Assembly (NCBI GenBank): GCA_022703485.1
Contig: JAKLDO010000017.1
Coordinates: 1-44,520, forward strand
Length of the DNA: 44,520 bases
Direction: 5' to 3'
Origin: a bacterium
Lineage (GTDB): Bacteria; UBP6; UBA1177
Shown in pieces: positions 42,545 through 44,520 of this stretch. The translations under genes and the position numbers were made by a program. The notes under the pieces are model-generated. The model ran no database searches. It saw only the letters and a program-made list of their open reading frames with translations, and was not told where the DNA came from. The stretch's first letter is position 1. Each line of letters starts with the position of its first letter.

Positions 42545-42573
42545 TTGACTAAAGCACTATATACAAATATATT
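42545..42573 (+). promoter_or_regulatory. Promoter for the small membrane protein and lysS
   Basis: TTGACT (42545-42550), 17 nt, TATATT (42568-42573), 26 nt before the start at 42600. Both boxes are one base off consensus with optimal spacing. Confidence 0.68.
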
Positions 42574-42599
42574 AGCAGGAATTTTTGATGGAGGTTGAC

Positions 42600-42971
42600 A
42601 TGAAAAAGCTTTATATCATTCTTGCGGTTGCGTTTGTTGCAATAGCCGCGGGGCTCATCTATTACGGGAATTTCAGCACTCCGAAGGATGCACAGGAAGT
42701 GCAGGAGCGGATAAAAGAGGACATAAAAGAGAAAGGGATAAGGTCAAACAAGCTTATAAAACCCAATCTCAATAGAAAAATGGACAAAGAGACCATTAAG
42801 AAGCTGATAATGATAAAGCAGAGAGAGCATAGAGAGAATTTCAATAAACAGGACACACAGGCTCCCGAACAGGTTGAAAAAAATGTTGAAAAGACAGCTG
42901 AGCCTGTGAAAAAACCTGCTGAAACGGTAAAAAAACCAGCCGAGCCTGCAAAAAAACCAGAAAAGAAATGA
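42600..42971 (+). CDS. Small membrane-anchored protein with Lys-Pro-Ala-Glu repeats
   Basis: The 123-residue protein has one N-terminal membrane helix (about 4-22), a charged helical stretch (about 30-85) and a tail of three seven-residue repeats (AEPVKKP, AETVKKP, AEPAKKP). The tail resembles the Pro/Lys-rich envelope-spanning linkers of TonB-like proteins, but no TonB domain follows. GGAGG lies 5 nt before the ATG at 42600. It is followed by lysS after 32 nt, in the same direction and probably on the same transcript. Confidence 0.7.
   Translation: MKKLYIILAVAFVAIAAGLIYYGNFSTPKDAQEVQERIKEDIKEKGIRSNKLIKPNLNRKMDKETIKKLIMIKQREHRENFNKQDTQAPEQVEKNVEKTAEPVKKPAETVKKPAEPAKKPEKK
42897..42959 (+). 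repeat. Three 21-nt tandem repeats in the small membrane protein gene
   Basis: Units at 42897-42917, 42918-42938 and 42939-42959 encode AEPVKKP, AETVKKP and AEPAKKP. Copy number could vary between strains. Confidence 0.8.
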
Positions 42972-43003
42972 TCTGAAACGATAACTTCATTCCGGAGAGA
43001 AAG

Positions 43004-44520
43004 ATGAACGAGAACAATCATGTAGTACAGCCTGTTGATGAAAATGAAGTGATACTCAAAAAGAAAGAGAAGATAAGACAGCTCAGGGAAGAAGGAATAC
43101 ACCCTTATTCCAACAGCTTCAAACCGGCCAATTCAATAAACGAGGTAATTGATCTTTGCAAGTCATCCGCAAAAGAGGAGCTTGAAAAGACAGGAAAGGA
43201 GAAAAGGTTCTCGATAGCAGGAAGGATAATGTTCCTCAGAGTAATGGGAAAGCTTGCTTTTGCCAACATAAAAGATGAAACGGCGGGAATCCAGGTCGTT
43301 TTTGCAAAGGATTTCCTGAAAGAAGGTTTTGACACATTCAAAAAAGCTTTCGATGTCGGCGATATAGTCTGGGTTGAAGGAGAGGCGTACATAACAAGGA
43401 CCGGAGAGTTCTCGATACTTGCTCACAAAGCTGAAATGCTCACAAAAAATGTCAGACCGCTCCCTGAAAAGTTCCACGGACTCACTGATAAGGAGCTCAG
43501 GTACAGACAGAGATACCTCGATCTCATCATGAACGATGAAGTCAAAAAGACATTCAGAAAAAGAGTTCAGATAGTGAGCTTTATCAGGAATTACATGGAT
43601 AATGCAGGGTTCCTCGAAGTCGAGACACCGATGATGCATCCCCTCGTGAGCGGTGCGGCCGCAAGACCTTTCATAACTCACCACAATGCGCTTGATATGC
43701 CGCTCTACATGAGGATCGCACCCGAATGCTATCTGAAAAGACTGCTTGTCGGAGGGCTCGGCAAGGTTTATGAGATCAACAGGAACTTCCGTAACGAGGG
43801 AATGGATGTCAAACACAATCCCGAATTCACGATGATGGAGTTCTACTGGCCGTACGCCACTTATGAAGACCAGATGGATTTCACCGAAAAGATGATAAGC
43901 GAGCTCGCGTTGAAAGTGAACGGTTCGACAAAAGTCGTATATCAGGGAAAAGAGATAGATTTCACCGCTCCTTGGAAGAGACTGACAATAGAACAGAGCC
44001 TTGTCGAAGCCGGCATCTGCACTGTTGAACAGCTCAAATCGAGAGATGAACTTGCAAAGATCGCGATCGAAAAAGGTGTTGCAAAGGATGTCGTTGCAAA
44101 ACTGAGCCGTTTCAAACTTATGATGGAGCTTTTTGACAACTGTATCGAAGAGACCCTCTGGAATCCCACTTTCATAATGAGATACCCGACCGAAGTGAGC
44201 CCCCTTTCAAGAAGAAATGATGAAAACCCCGAATATTCTGACAGATATGAGCTTTTCATCGCAGGCCGTGAAATTGCAAATGCGTTCAGCGAGCTTAACG
44301 ACCCTCAGCAGCAGTTCGATGCTTTCGCCGCTCAGGTCGAGGCGAAAAAAGCCGGTGACGACGAAGCGATAGACATGGACAGCGATTACATAAGAGCTCT
44401 TGAGTACGGAATGCCTCCGGCGGCAGGTCAGGGGATAGGGATCGACAGACTTGTAATGCTTTTCACCGATTCACCCAGCATCAGGGATGTAATACTCTTC
44501 CCGCAGATGAGGCCTGAGAA
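43004..44520 (+). CDS. lysS: Lysyl-tRNA synthetase, class II (3' end outside the window)
   Basis: LysRS charges tRNA-Lys. The open frame runs 505 codons to the window edge. An N-terminal extension MNENNHVVQPVDENEVILKK precedes the OB-fold anticodon domain (about 65-165, with SIAGRIMFLRVMGKLAF). The catalytic core follows, with FLEVETPMMHPLVSGAAARP (motif 1 region), NRNFRNEGMDVKHNPEFTM (motif 2) and GQGIGIDRLVMLFTDSPSIR (motif 3). Only the last few residues should be missing. GGAGAG precedes the ATG at 43004. Confidence 0.97.
   Translation, partial: MNENNHVVQPVDENEVILKKKEKIRQLREEGIHPYSNSFKPANSINEVIDLCKSSAKEELEKTGKEKRFSIAGRIMFLRVMGKLAFANIKDETAGIQVVFAKDFLKEGFDTFKKAFDVGDIVWVEGEAYITRTGEFSILAHKAEMLTKNVRPLPEKFHGLTDKELRYRQRYLDLIMNDEVKKTFRKRVQIVSFIRNYMDNAGFLEVETPMMHPLVSGAAARPFITHHNALDMPLYMRIAPECYLKRLLVGGLGKVYEINRNFRNEGMDVKHNPEFTMMEFYWPYATYEDQMDFTEKMISELALKVNGSTKVVYQGKEIDFTAPWKRLTIEQSLVEAGICTVEQLKSRDELAKIAIEKGVAKDVVAKLSRFKLMMELFDNCIEETLWNPTFIMRYPTEVSPLSRRNDENPEYSDRYELFIAGREIANAFSELNDPQQQFDAFAAQVEAKKAGDDEAIDMDSDYIRALEYGMPPAAGQGIGIDRLVMLFTDSPSIRDVILFPQMRPE

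Overview
The window (about 43% GC by eye) comes from a Gram-negative, diderm bacterium. It encodes lipoproteins with clear lipoboxes, a small outer-membrane barrel, a SurA-like periplasmic protein and a YidC with the large periplasmic domain. A PilB/GspE ATPase sits beside a pseudo-receiver/coiled-coil protein built like FrzS of Myxococcus, and several secreted lipoproteins carry Asp/Ser/Asn-rich linkers. That style recalls uncultured Myxococcota or other former deltaproteobacterial lineages, but this is a style-based guess, not a phylogenetic placement. I see no phage, IS element, plasmid gene or CRISPR array; the window looks chromosomal.

Layout. 1-1000 (minus): a tRNA operon, Pro-Arg-His-Lys-Leu, reading into tig (trigger factor, cut by the window edge). 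1160-3592 (plus): an MBOAT O-acyltransferase coupled to an SGNH-type membrane protein, probably an envelope acylation pair. 3589-6396 (minus): panC, a DapL-like aminotransferase, folK and a small unknown gene. 6594-8196 (plus): two lipoproteins, one with an FGE-type domain that lacks the catalytic cysteines. 8291-11478 (plus): a Ycf46-like AAA ATPase, a shortened NFACT/RqcH-type protein and an outer-membrane barrel. 11475-18890 (minus): smpB, yraN, rsmI, an unknown gene, a FrzS-like protein, a PilB-like ATPase, an ERG2/sigma-1-receptor-like protein and an endonuclease/exonuclease/phosphatase-fold lipoprotein. 19183-20796: Asp-rich lipoprotein 1. 20812-21792 (minus): a beta-lactamase-fold hydrolase. 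21929-24216 (plus): rpmH-rnpA-yidD-yidC. 24217-28867 (minus): purD-engB-surA-like-parA-parB-amidase, a tightly overlapping block. 28949-33984 (minus): htpG and a very large glycosidase/deacetylase lipoprotein. 34052-35397 (minus): a kinase-fold phosphotransferase and a GNAT acetyltransferase. 35555-36967 (plus): a nitronate monooxygenase-like enzyme with a coiled-coil tail. 36964-40487 (minus): a MurG fused to a C-terminal HEAT-like domain, mraY and a YkgJ-family protein. 40818-42431: Asp-rich lipoprotein 2, a paralogue of the first and of exactly the same length. 42600 to the end: a small membrane-anchored protein and lysS (cut by the window edge).

The strongest candidates for something new are: (1) the bacterial ERG2/sigma-1-receptor homologue with both key acidic residues kept, inside an operon with a polar-motility-like pair; (2) the MurG-HEAT fusion placed directly upstream of mraY, with a near-perfect inverted repeat carrying divergent -10-like boxes in front of it; (3) the glycosidase-deacetylase lipoprotein, whose two-activity layout parallels PelA/PgaB; and (4) the Asp-rich lipoprotein paralogues flanked by hairpin-rich dispersed repeats.
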